A stretch of 64,000 nucleotides of DNA from Leptodactylus fallax (lineage: Eukaryota > Chordata > Amphibia > Anura > Leptodactylidae), in contig CAMRHE010000167.1 in the NCBI GenBank assembly GCA_947044405.1, forward strand, positions 3,827,001 through 3,891,000. The letters run 5' to 3'. This document shows positions 47,965 through 57,650 of this stretch, piece by piece. How positions within the stretch are numbered: position 1 is the stretch's first letter; each line of letters opens with the position of its first letter. Made by a program: the position numbers and the translations under genes. The notes below the pieces were generated by a model that saw only the letters and a list, made by a program, of their open reading frames with translations, searched no databases and had not been told where the DNA came from.

Positions 47965-48920
47965 TGAGGCCTGGTGTGTCCATATCTATGGCAATAGGTA
48001 CAGTATGGCCTCTCACTCTGCGGAGGTTTCACTGAAGACGGACGTCTGGGTGGCGACTCAGGTGAGATGTTGAGACTTCGCAAAGGATCACTGGACGATG
48101 AAGACGGCTGGGTCAGACGATCTAGACGGACGGTGATCTGTTCCATGGCACGGGTCAGATGATCCACTCGGGCCAGAAGGTCATCTCTGGAGTCTGCTGG
48201 TGTAGTCTGCGCAGTTTGGGCAGCAGGTGAGGTACCCAGAGGTAGTGGCAGGACAACTGGAGCAATGCTTGTTGAGGGTCCAGGTGAGGGAGCACAGATG
48301 ACTGGGCTCGGCTGGGGCTGCTCCTGTCCCAAGACCTGGATGGCAAGGGCCTTGAAGTCAGCAAACGTGATGCTGGGATGTTGTGCAGCAAGCATTCGCA
48401 ACTGACTCTGGAGCAATGTGGTACCCGCCCCTTCTATGAAGCGGTCAAGCAAGATTTTATCAGAGTCCACATTTTCACGTGGATCCACTTGCACCACAGC
48501 TCTGAACGCCTCTTGGAGGGATAAAGCATAGTCCCGCAGGGTCTCACCAGGTAGTTGTCGTCTGGAAAAGAAGCGCATCTTTACCTCGGAGACAGATCGC
48601 ACGTCAAAGTTCACCTGGAGTTTGTCCAGAATTTGCCCAGGGGTTCTTTTGTCAGAGGCAGGCCAGGATTTGACCTCCCTAGCTGCAGCACCCTCAAGCT
48701 GGCCCAGCAGGATCTGTATCTGCTGTTCTGTATTCAGAGGATAGAACTGGAAGAGAGACAGCATCTTCTCACGAAAGTCCCTGAGGGTATGCGCCTCCCC
48801 TTTGTAGCGCGGCAGCCATGGTGCGCCAGGGTAAAATGGCATGGAGAATGGTAGGCTGCTCGCCATGGGCACTGCTGGATCACTAGAAACAGATGGCACA
48901 ATGTCACTTTGCTCAGTCAT
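47832..48920 (-). CDS. Gypsy Gag, 362 residues
   Basis: Structural protein of the element's particle. It starts at MTEQSDIVPS. Residues ~45-200 are the alpha-helical capsid-like part (FREKMLSLFQFYPLN, LLGQLEGAAAREVKSW, FFSRRQLPGETLRDY). A Pro/Ser/Thr-rich linker and a short helix (DDLLARVDHLTRAMEQI) follow. A single zinc knuckle CTYCHRYGHTRPQC (Cys307, Cys310, His315, Cys320) would bind RNA. The frame ends about 40 residues after the knuckle; the -1 frameshift candidate lies at codons 322-324. Intact. Confidence 0.94.
   Translation of the reverse strand: MTEQSDIVPSVSSDPAVPMASSLPFSMPFYPGAPWLPRYKGEAHTLRDFREKMLSLFQFYPLNTEQQIQILLGQLEGAAAREVKSWPASDKRTPGQILDKLQVNFDVRSVSEVKMRFFSRRQLPGETLRDYALSLQEAFRAVVQVDPRENVDSDKILLDRFIEGAGTTLLQSQLRMLAAQHPSITFADFKALAIQVLGQEQPQPSPVICAPSPGPSTSIAPVVLPLPLGTSPAAQTAQTTPADSRDDLLARVDHLTRAMEQITVRLDRLTQPSSSSSDPLRSLNISPESPPRRPSSVKPPQSERPYCTYCHRYGHTRPQCFQLNGPPPRQRAAPREERRRAQVNLQCHCHASSQPAHTSQSG
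47915..47955 (-). promoter_or_regulatory. Candidate -1 ribosomal frameshift site (gag to pol)
   Basis: On the minus strand the heptamer gttaaac (47955-47949) is read in gag phase as G TTA AAC. After an 8-nt spacer comes cccgagg (47940-47934), a 12-nt loop and cctcggg (47921-47915), a perfect 7-bp stem. Phase, spacing and direction (-1) all fit the overlap between gag and pol. Confidence 0.75.
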
Positions 48921-49684
48921 GTTGTTTGCAGGTATGACTGAAATTAGGTCGCCGTCTCTTTAAGAAACTCAACTGCTTGCTGGCAGGGAATGGAGACTAC
49001 AACTTGGAATGCTGTCCCTTTAAGAATGCTGTAGCTATTAACAGAGTCACTGTGATGCAGGCTGACGGTGTGCTCCCCCTCTTTAATGGTGGCACTCCCC
49101 ACGGACACTGTACACGGAAAACACTCGCTGGGGCCGTGGGAGGACTGAAGACAAGGACAGGGAGGCACAGTACTCACTGACAGCAACTGCAGCGTGGACC
49201 AGAGATCAGCGGTGCACAGCAGGGACGGTGATGCGGCAACGGAGAGTCAGAAATGGCGCCGGCACGTTCGCCTTTCACTTTCTTGTATGGGTGCGCTGGA
49301 GCATTGCGCTCAGCATTCTGGGCTCTCCTAAGATGGCGGCAGATGGGTCTCCTGGCCTCATGGGCAGTGCTAAAAATCTCCCGCACTTTTGCAAGGTACA
49401 GTTAACCCTTTGTGGGCGTTCTTACACAGCGATGTGGCGCAGCAAACAAGTCCTGGGCGTTTTAACTCTTCCAGGGCTGTAACACACTGAGAGGACAGTC
49501 TTTAGGGCTTACTTCAGGGGTATAGGGCTCCCCGTCTTTGTGGCAAGCACTCTCAGGGAATAAACTTGATCTTAGCAAAGTCCACAATAAAGACCGATGC
49601 TCTGTAGACAATTTGGCGCACTTTTCGTGGCGACTTTCTCAAAATGGCACACACCCGTATCCTGTTCGTGACGCCAGTTTTTCT
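48921..49684 (-). other. Gypsy 5' leader with primer binding site
   Basis: Noncoding leader of about 760 bp. Eight bases inside the 5' LTR the minus strand reads tggcgtcacgaacagg (49676-49661), a TGG-starting primer binding site candidate. I cannot name the tRNA with confidence. Confidence 0.65.
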
Positions 49685-50806
49685 TGCGGTGACCAGATGG
49701 AAGGTAACGCTGCAGTTGGGATTGCGGGGTGCAAACAGCGCAGACTTGTCACGGTCTCTGGGCACGAGGGCGCAGCGCTGGTGCTGTCCCACGTTACCAC
49801 CACTGGTACCGGTGATGAGGGGGCTGCACAAATGTTGGTGGTGATTGTTCCCCCGGGGCGCTTCCCCTATACTGTGCCGACTGGTGGTGTTTGGGGCGCC
49901 CTGATGTTGTCGGTGCAGAGTCAGACACAGAAACGGTTGTAAAGTTGAACTTTTACTTCCATGGGTGTGGAGGCACAAATGCTTAAACAGTTTCTTCAAT
50001 ACAAAACAACGAGGTACGCCTGGTGACACAGCAAAGTCCTGGGGTGCAGGGTAGACTTGATAAAAGGTGTTCCTAGCCCTTATACTTCAGTGTTACAGAC
50101 CTAAGGTGCATCTGGGTTCCTATTTGGCTCATAGGAGGATGCCCACCATGATACTAGTACATAATATTCCCCACTCACGTTATGTGGTCCTGATAGCTCA
50201 GAGTTTCGGGGTGCAATAGTCAGGGTGGCAGGATGTTCCACAGGTCTGGCCTTGGCCCCTGGATCCTGTGATACTTGCTATGGAGCACGTGTTCCAGAAT
50301 GTTCTCTCCACAGTCTCATGCTGACAAGAAAATGATGCTTGACTTCCTTCAGGGCGATGGCTAGGCAGACAGGGGACAGGATCTTCTGAATAGCTGGAGT
50401 ATGTCAGCTCTCCAACCTTCCTGGGCCTGTCTAGGACTTGAGATTCCTGCACTAAACTCACTGCTTTCTTCACAGGACATCACACTTATCTCCTCACCTC
50501 CTCCTCCTAACACTCCACACTTCTAACTCCTCACACGCAGGACCTTCCTGCAGGGGTGATACCATGGGGACCCAGTGATCAGCTGACTCCTCCCCTTTTC
50601 CCAGGCGATGTCCTCCCATTGGACATTTGGTTACTATTCAATCCTATGGGAGGTGTAATGCATGTGTGAGGCTCACTAGGTGGCGCTGTGTTGTGCGAGA
50701 CTCAGGACCCCCTGCTATGTGACACAGGCTATGAAGCAACAGGAAATAATACAATGACTACAGAGATCACCCTCAGCCCAGCCATAGCCAGCTCTGGGGG
50801 GCCACA
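49685..50806 (-). repeat. 5' LTR of the Gypsy element
   Basis: 1122 bp; transcription would run leftwards from here. Differs from the other LTR at about 50097, 50329, 50425 and two adjacent bases near 50799-50800. Confidence 0.95.
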
Positions 50807-51282
50807 AAAATACCTGGGTTTGCCCCTAAAAAAATAAGCTGGATTGGGCAGATCATATGGAGGCCCTGTACAGGAAGGGCCACAGCAGGCTTTACCTGCT
50901 TAGGAAGCCTTAGAGCCTTTGGAATCCGGGGGGCACTTCTTAGAACTTTCTTCAACTCGGTAGTGGCATCAGCCATCTTCTTTGGAGGGGCCTGCTGGGG
51001 GAGCAGTATATCAACAAGGGACAGAAATAAACTTGACAAGCTGATTAGAAAGGCCAGCTCTGTCCTGGGGAGCCCACTGGACCCAGTGCAGGTGGTGGGT
51101 GACAAAAGGATACTGTCCGTGGTGAGCTCCATGCAGAAGAAGAAGTCCCATCCCATGCATGAGACTGTGATCGCGCTGAGCAGTACTGTCAGTGACCGAC
51201 TGCTCCACCCTAGGTGTGAGAAGGAGCGCTATCGGAAGTCTTTCCTCCCCACCGCGGTTAGGCTGTACAACCAGCACTGACC
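50807..51282 (+). pseudogene. LINE 2 ORF2 C-terminus
   Basis: After KYLG the region is in changing frames until about 50963. Then an open stretch covers GSSISTRDRNKLDKLIRKASSVLG, LLHPRCEKERYRKSFLPTAVRLYNQ and a stop, the typical end of this LINE group's ORF2. It continues 42192 after removal of the Gypsy element. Confidence 0.8.
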
Positions 51283-51520
51283 TAAGCGGAGATCATTACA
51301 CACAGAGAACTGAAATATCTCTCTGCCTGTTAAATCCCCCCCCCCCCCCCCCGCTACTTCCTATCTGTCTGTCGGCTATCAAAGTAATGCCTCTTACCTT
51401 GGAACATTCCTGTACATGTTGTATTTGTATCTGCTTATCTTTGCTGCTGTAACACACTGAATTTCCCCATTGTGGGACTATTAAAGTACTATTATTATTA
51501 TTATTATTATTATTATTATG
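51283..51520 (+). repeat. LINE 2 3' UTR with C18 run and (att)n tail
   Basis: A run of 18 C near 51330, then 'gaatttccccattgtggg' and an (att)n tail, the usual 3' end of this LINE type. Confidence 0.75.
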
Positions 51521-51886
51521 GCACTATGAACAGACCTTGAAGTCTGAGTGCGGCTGTTACTGTAGCCACCACCTAGGTAAAGGTATGGGCAGTCAGGAAA
51601 TGCCGAAGGGCAGAGCTGCAAACTGGAAATGTCACCTGTGGCCAGCAGTTGAAACAGCTATTCTCAGATACCTTCTGTGAGGAGGATAACTGGAACATGT
51701 AAGTATGCATCCTTCAGGTCGAGAGTGCCAAGCCAATTTCACGTATCCACTCATTGCCTTCCACAAAGCCAGCCAGTTCACTTTGCTCTGCACTGATGAG
51801 GGACAAAAATCCCGAAACGGCACTGTATGCAGATAAGTGAAATTGGCTTGGCTAAAATCCCATTTGCTGTCTCAAGACTCAGTGAG
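51521..51886 (-). pseudogene. DIRS 1 RT, N-terminal part, with MITE
   Basis: Reverse-strand codons include LDLKDAYLHVP, RRYLRIAVSTAGH and LQGLFIVP, matching DIRS 2 at 57400-57610. A 126-bp MITE at 51727-51852 separates it from upstream codons ESLRLETANGIL-like near 51860-51886. Several frame breaks. Confidence 0.7.
51727..51852. mobile_element. Small MITE with 16-bp perfect terminal inverted repeats
   Basis: gccaagccaatttcac at 51727-51742 and gtgaaattggcttggc at 51837-51852; 126 bp in all. It interrupts the DIRS RT just before the DLKD block. A target duplication is not evident. Confidence 0.75.
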
Positions 51887-52609
51887 TCAAAAGCAAATTG
51901 AGGATCTGTTACATCCAACAGAGGGCACATGAGCTTCCAAGCTCCCTTTCCCATAATGCCTCATACCATCAGATGTCGCTCTCTGTATAAGCGAAATGTT
52001 TCAGCATAGAGGGCCTTTCCCTCCTGGAGTCGCTGCTGCCACCGGAAGCAAAGAAGGACATCAGTCAGAACAGTATCAGCAGATTGGAAAAAATGCAGAC
52101 AGTAGCAAACAAAAGGAAGTGTACAGAGGCCTCCCCTATATAAGAGACAACCATTATCTCAGGAGAAAAGTTTAAATAGGTAGGGAGAAGACCATACTTA
52201 CTCATGCTACACAAACTCTTTTAGAGACCCTTAACAATGCGGTCTTTAATACCGCTACAGCGGTAAAGAGAATGGACAAAAACTAGTCCGGTAGCGCAAT
52301 CCAGTGCTACAGGGAGTAGGCTGCAGAAGTGTAACAGGAAAAAAAAAAGGTTCCGGAGCCTGAAGTGACAACATCACTTCCCCCGGCTTTAAAACCTTTC
52401 TCTTCCTCTTCGCTTTGATTCCACTGCTATAGAAGGTGCGGTGTGTTTTTTGTGGCAGTCTGGGATGGAACCATAACTGCATCAGAAGGGAGTGTAGTGA
52501 AGGCAGTGTAGGAAACTTGTGTCTGAGACGCTGGATCTGTTATAGAGCCTCCTGAGTCGCTGGATCTGTTATAGAGCCTCCCTTAACCTGATCCACCACA
52601 CAGGACAGA
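51887..52609 (-). other. DIRS 1 5' region, degenerate
   Basis: No readable RT. On the minus strand, about 52600-52250 has 'tctgtcctgtgtggt' and other phrases shared with the start of DIRS 2 (54165-54190), so this is its 5' UTR/ORF1 start. A 28-bp stretch 'gctggatctgttatagagcctcc' type is directly duplicated near 52530 and 52560. The middle (51890-52250) holds nothing I recognise. Confidence 0.5.
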
Positions 52610-52684
52610 AAAAAAAACACAATGGGGGGAGGTCTCTTTTGCCTCTTATAGAGGAGTATCGCTTAATAAATTATGTAAATTTTT
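52610..52684 (-). repeat. DIRS 1 right inverted terminal repeat, truncated
   Basis: Inverse of 37995-38064. The outer ~95 bp present at the left end is missing here. Confidence 0.7.
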
Positions 52685-53529
52685 GTGGCCTGGAAAACCA
52701 CTTTAAATCTAGGGTTGGGAAAGAGTTAATGGCAATTAAGTGTAACTTCTCTACTCCTAATAGAAGGTGGTTTTAACAGTGGATCCCACAAATGTCAGAC
52801 ATTTTTGGCATATGGAGGGGTGTAACTTAGAACACCCCTTTAACCCAACTGGAAACCTAATCCAAAATCTCACTAAAGACAACCTTTTTCACAATCCAGT
52901 CTCCAGCAAACAGTTGATTTTACAGAGGAAAGGGACAGCTAACCAGGATGTAAGGGTCGATACATGGTGTTTTCCTCCATTGAAGAAGTTTCCATCTTTT
53001 TCAAGACGCTGGTGAATATTTTATTTCGGATATATAATACATGTATGATTCATATGTTATTGAAAATGTGATGTCTTTTTAATTTTTAGCTTGCTTTTCT
53101 AAAGCATAAAGATGCATTTAACAGAAGAAGCTTATATTCCTTGATATGAATGTACTAAAACCAAGGTCAAATAGCCTTTGTCAGCATATCTAACCCTGGG
53201 GGGGAGAACTGTTTGTCCTTCAGCTTGGAGGCTGAGATTAACACTGTTAACAAATGATTTTCTTTTTTTGTTATTAGTACTAATATGCTTTGGTAACTAT
53301 AAGACCCTATGAGAAACAGATTATAGAGATGAGTAAGGGGGGAGAGTGTCAAGACACTGCTCCTGCCAATGATCAATCATAATTACCAGTTTCTGCGCAT
53401 GCTCTATTATAATTCACACGACTACTTACTTTCCTGTATAAACATCTTATGTTATGTTTGAATAAACACAACTTGCTTCGATAACACCAATTGCGTGTGT
53501 GTCAGCCCAGTTTTTCCCTTTGAGCTCAC
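52685..53529. other. Spacer, nothing recognised
   Basis: AT-rich single-copy-looking sequence; no coding signal. Confidence 0.35.
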
Positions 53530-54029
53530 GATTAGAGATGAGTGAATCGAAGCTGACGAAATGGAATTCGATCCCAATTTCAGGAAATATTCGATTCGCA
53601 TCGAATCTGGATTTCCTCACGCTTCGTGGTAACGAATCACATTTTTTCCTAAAATGGCTGCTGCACATGTTAGGACATGGGGCAAGGAACTCTGGGAACG
53701 CGGGATCACCCACAATGCCATGCGTGCAGCCAATCAACAGCCAGCCCTTTGATGTCACAACCCTATAAATACCCTCCGCCATCCTGGATTCAGGCATTTT
53801 CCAGTGTACTTAGTGCAGGGAGAGACATCAGCAGGCGCTAGGGAAAGTGGTAGAAAAGACTTGAAAACTGATATTTTGCTCAATCAAAGTTTAGGGAAAG
53901 AGCATTAGAAGTGTAGGGAAAGGATAGGGAGCAATTTATACAGAGTATTGAAGCAGAACAGGGTTCATTTGGGGTGTTTGCAGCCTGGGTAATAGGAACA
54001 CTCCTACTACACCTTGCTTCACTAACTGC
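53530..54029 (+). mobile_element. hAT element 5' region (noncoding)
   Basis: Starts 'agagatgagtgaatcgaagc' and proceeds through 'ccctataaataccctccgcc' (a TATA-like promoter feature) and 'gtgtacttagtgcaggg', the untranslated 5' portion of an abundant frog hAT family, as I remember it. It stops where DIRS 2 begins. Confidence 0.5.
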
Positions 54030-54402
54030 CATTCCCCTTACGTCCAACAGCAGCACAATATGGGGTATTTCTGCCCCTGTGTGCTGATAGGACAGGTGGA
54101 ACTTTTAATTAACAATTAAATTAATTCCCCTATAAGAGGTAAAGAAAACCTTTCCCCCCTCGTGTTTTTTCTGTCCTGTGTGGTAGGACAGGTGGAGGGA
54201 GGTTTCTTTACCTCCCTAGGTTTTCAGCTACTTACATTTAGGTGGTTTTTGTCCCTACTTTCTTTTTTCTTCTCATCTTCTCTCTGTGGGAAGATTTCAG
54301 AGTTTCTTTACCTGGGGACTGGAATATTTGTTGGGTTATCGCGATGTTGCGCGTTCCTTACCTTGGTTTTCCAGCCCAGGACAGGCCGCTTTAAAAAAAA
54401 AC

Positions 54403-54465
54403 AGCGCTGCCTGTGCTGACATGCATAGGTTTACGAGACCTATGCATGTCAGCACAGGCGGCGCT
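54403..54465. repeat. Long hairpin, 28-bp arms
   Basis: Arms 54403-54430 and 54438-54465 pair with one mismatch; loop ttacgag. Confidence 0.85.
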
Positions 54466-54582
54466 ACAATGACATCATCGCGCCTCCTACGCTGACACGC
54501 AGACGTCGCGGACAAAAATAAGAGGCGGCGGCTCCATCAAGGCATCGCAGGTGAGTATAACTTTTTTTTTTTATATATATAT

Positions 54583-54630
54583 AAATAGGCCGTAACCTAC
54601 TGGATATCCCCGGCAGGTTACGGCCTATTT
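54583..54630. repeat. Hairpin, 16-bp perfect arms
   Basis: aaataggccgtaacct (54583-54598) and aggttacggcctattt (54615-54630). Confidence 0.8.
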
Positions 54631-55039
54631 ATTTACTTACCCTGCGTCTGCTCGTAGCCGCCTCCACTTCCCCTTCTGCTATGGGACGCAGAAGGGAAAG
54701 TGGATGCCGCCGTGAGCAGCCGCGGGCATCGGTAAGTGAGGCCGAGTAAGTGAGGTCTTTTCAGACCCCAGAGTATAACAATCGGAGACCCAGGGGGGGT
54801 GAGGGAACATAAAAACCAATGCTTTTTACCTCTCCTGCGATCTGATGTTACTCCAAGCAGGCTTGGGCCTTCTGTTGACGTCATCAGGTCGCGTCGCCTT
54901 CCTGATCGCGTGACGTGTGCGCAATTAAACAGGGTCGAAAGTTGCTGGGAGTGCACCGGTGTCCAGGATAGGTAAGTAACACTGGTTTTTATGTTTGTCA
55001 CTTCCCCTGGGTCTCCGATCATTAAAGAGTATAATAATA

Positions 55040-55565
55040 GTTCATGGGTCGGCCACTATGGGGCATAATACCGAGTGCAGGGGCCACTATGGAGCATAAT
55101 ACCGAGTGCAGGGGCCACTATTGAGCATAATACCGTGTGCAGGGGCTGCTGTGGAGCATAATAGCGTGTGCAGGGGCCACTAAAAAGCATAATACCGTGT
55201 GCAGGGGCCACTATGGGGCATAATACCATGTGCAGGGGCCACTGTGGAGCATAATACCAGTGCAGGGGCCACTATGGAGCATAATACCGTGTGCAGGGGC
55301 CACTATGGAGCATAATACTGTGTGCAGGGCCCACTATGGAGCATAATACCGTGTGCAGGGGCCAATATGGGGCATAATACCGTGTGCAGGGGCCACTATG
55401 GAGCATAATACCATGTGCAGGGGCCACTATGGAGCATAATACCATGTGCAGGGGCCACTATGGAGCATAATACTTTGTGCCTGGGCTGCTGCGAGGCATA
55501 ATACCGTGTGCTGGGGCCGCTGCGGGCCATAATACTGTGTGCAGGGGCTGCTGTGGAACATTATA
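55040..55565. repeat. 31-bp minisatellite, about 16-17 units
   Basis: Unit 'ggggccactatggagcataa' plus 'taccgtgtgca'. The start-to-start spacing measured at 55063 and 55094 is 31. Confidence 0.92.
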
Positions 55566-56312
55566 GTGTGTGTAAATGGGGAGCTATAAACAGGGGCTAT
55601 GGCGCCTGTTTATATTATACGCTGTCTGTTTATAGTGACCGTGTGATGTAATTACAGCCTTGTCACATAGACTTGTATAGGATGAGGCTGTAGTTACATT
55701 ACATGGCCGCTATGAGATGAATGACACTATGTAAACAGAGAAGCGGTCACGGCACTTACACAGGTACCATTCAAACAGCTGATCAGTAGGGGCCCTGGGT
55801 TTTTGAGCCCCACTGATTAGTTTATTAATGAACTGGAAAACCTTTTAATTAGGAAACCTATGGGGCATTATTAATAAGGGGCACTATTTATACAGGGTAC
55901 ACACAGACATTATTAATTTAAAGATGCACTTGGGGTATTATTCATTATGGGGTGTTATATCATATATTTTATAATTGGGGTAGCAGCAGGATGGATGTGC
56001 AGGTGACGACAATGTGGAAAAGTGAGGAGCCAAAGATGTCTGTGTTGCAAACTTTACAGAGACAAGTCACAGCTGGAAGAAGTGGTCATGGCGGTCCAAA
56101 GGGAAAAGAAGGGAAATGTGACTGATTAGTCAGAGACATCACCTGTAAGTCACAAAATGTTACTGCACTGTATTCACCGAAATAATAGAGGATAAACACC
56201 TGATTGATGGGGATCTGTCTGCTGAGACCTCACTGAACCTGATAATTGTTTCTTTTTTCCCCCCACTGGGTGGGAATACAGCCTGACCGCAGCCATATAT
56301 ATAGGTGTGTCA

Positions 56313-56450
56313 CTTGGTGGATGGACGAACCCACGTGGCTCTCATTCACTTCAATGGGAGCGCCAAAGATAGCCGAAGTCCAGTACTCAGCTATCTGCGG
56401 GGCTCCTATTATAGAGAATGGGGGCCACGTGGGCTTGTCCATCCACCAAG
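56313..56450. repeat. Palindromic MITE-like repeat
   Basis: cttggtggatgga...cccacgtgg and its inverse ccacgtggg...tccatccaccaag form long imperfect arms around a central 'gatagc/gctatc' section. Confidence 0.75.
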
Positions 56451-56699
56451 CAGAAGATGTGTGAAGTTATTGTCATTGTTAATGCCGTGATATTGATCTG
56501 ATACTGAAGTAATACAGTAAGAAGAAGTCTTAAAAACTGTTTTATAACTTTGTGTATTGTGTATATTGTGCGACAGCGTGTGAAGCTAGTAGCATGCAAA
56601 CTCAATTTTTTTTTAGGGGGGGGGGGGATTGGGGGCGTCATTCTATAGTCCGCCTCAGGCAGCAAGGAGGCTAGGTTCACCACTGGAGAGCAGACAATG

Positions 56700-56968
56700 C
56701 CTCGAAATATAATATCTGCTCCCTGCCTTTTGAGCATGGCAAGCTCTTCGGCAAAGCTCTTGATGACATTATGGAGGGTCTGACTGATAAAAAGGGGAAA
56801 TGCCTTCCTCAGTCTTTCAGGGGCAGATCTAGGCCTTCAGGGCGGGGTAGAGGTTGTCAGCGTCATCCTCAATCCAGGCCTCAATATCAGAGGCGTTCTG
56901 GTTATCAAGCCAGGGGATCTGGTCACAGAATCCCTAAAGGGGAGCAAAGTAAAAAGCTTGATTTTTGA
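56700..56968 (+). pseudogene. DIRS 2 ORF1 C-terminal part
   Basis: Codons read PFEHGKLFGKALDDIMEGL, then an Arg/Gln-rich, basic segment (RGRSRPSGRGRG, RRSGYQARGSG), and stop at 56966-56968 (reading tga). It resembles the basic end of DIRS ORF1 (gag-like). The N-terminal part is beyond the MITE complex and is not readable. Confidence 0.6.
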
Positions 56969-57650
56969 CGTAACCAGTTTTCCTCCCTCGGTGGATTTAT
57001 TACTGTTCAGAGGTCGCCTCTCTCACTTTCTCCCTGCTTGGCAAGAACACATTCAGGATCCTTGGGTCCTTCAGGTGATACAACGGGGTTATGCTACAGA
57101 TTTTTGTTTTCTTCCTCGAGACAGATTTGTAAGAACTCATTTGCTTTCCGCTCCAAAACAGTTGGTGCTAGAAAGGGCCATCGGGGAATATTTAGACAAG
57201 GGAGCTCTGGAGTTGGTTCCCCGTTCAGAAGAAGGTTTGGGAGTCTACTCTCCAGTCTTCCTGGTACCCAAACCATCAGGGGACTGGAGAGTAATAATAG
57301 ATCTAAGTTTCCTAAACCATTCCATCCGGAGAAAACGGTTCCGTATGGAAACTATAAGATTGGTGGTTGCCTTTCTTCAACCCGGCGATGTCCTTGTCAC
57401 CTTAGACTTGAAGGACGCATATTTACACATCCCGATGTATCCTCCTCACAGAAGATACCTAAGGATTGCGGTAATGGTTGCCGGCCGGACTCAACATCTT
57501 CAGTTCACGGCACTACCCTTCGGCATCTCTACAGCTCCTCACACCTTTACCAAGGTGGTAGCCCCTGTAGCGGTGGCTCTCAGGCTCCAGGGGTTGTTTA
57601 TCATGCCATACCTGGATGACTGGCTGATAAAAGCCAGAACAAAAGAGATT
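56958..57650 (+). pseudogene. DIRS 2 reverse transcriptase
   Basis: An open stretch that overlaps the ORF1 end. Blocks: GRLSHFLPAWQEH, DKGALELVPRSEEGLGVYSPVFLVPKPS-type (palm start), VIIDLSFLNHSI, LVTLDLKDAYLHIPM (catalytic Asp), LPFGISTAPHTFTK, and YLDDWLIKA with YLDD at 57609-57620. Beyond 57650 the frame continues for ~150 codons, but that part is hAT protein, not RT, so the single open frame is an accidental fusion. Confidence 0.8.

Larger units (their letters stand above)
42193..50806 (-). mobile_element. Ty3/Gypsy retrotransposon, complete and young (8614 bp)
   Basis: Two 1122-bp LTRs with five differences seen by eye, intact gag and pol on the minus strand, primer binding site and purine tract. 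The flanks (taag / aaaa) are at best an imperfect 4-bp duplication. It is inserted in LINE 2. The closely matched LTRs indicate recent integration. Confidence 0.95.
40648..51520 (+). mobile_element. CR1/L2-group LINE 2, split by the Gypsy element
   Basis: A 5'-truncated LINE whose two halves (40648-42192 and 50807-51520) flank an 8.6-kb LTR element. The left half encodes the endonuclease-RT linker and RT; the right half encodes the ORF2 C-terminus, 3' UTR and (att)n tail. It is inserted in the RT gene of DIRS 1. Confidence 0.85.
37900..52684 (-). mobile_element. DIRS-type retrotransposon 1, minus strand, heavily nested
   Basis: Tyrosine-recombinase retrotransposon. From right to left: partial terminal repeat (about 52610-52684), remnant of ORF1 region, RT (51853 down to 51521, then 40647 down to 40280), RNase H and connection (about 40260-39329), tyrosine recombinase (about 39240-38440), internal complementary region (38114-38408) and terminal repeat (37900-38064). 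The terminal repeats are inverted relative to each other (shared 'ctataagaggcaaaagagac' block), which is diagnostic of DIRS. A LINE, a Gypsy element and two MITEs are inserted in it. Confidence 0.8.
54480..56687. mobile_element. hAT-type MITE complex inside DIRS 2
   Basis: The right end reads 'gaggctaggttcaccactg' at 56687, a hAT-like terminus; the left end is not resolved (somewhere 54480-54560). It contains the 'gaccccagagtataac' half of the shared hairpin near 54764, a 31-bp minisatellite (55040-55565), and from 55566 to 56300 noncoding sequence without recognised features. Confidence 0.5.
54030..57650 (+). mobile_element. DIRS-type retrotransposon 2, 3' truncated
   Basis: Begins with the DIRS end ('ccaacagcagcacaatatgg', 'cccctataagaggtaaag'), then 5' UTR. 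It is interrupted by a hAT MITE complex (about 54480-56687), then resumes with ORF1 C-terminus and RT. It ends abruptly after YLDDWLIKA at about 57650; RNase H, recombinase and right terminal repeat are missing. Confidence 0.75.

Noticed and set aside
55040..55565. Regularly spaced direct repeats that could suggest a CRISPR array
   Set aside because: The whole unit is repeated, with no unique spacers; eukaryotic context; part of a MITE.
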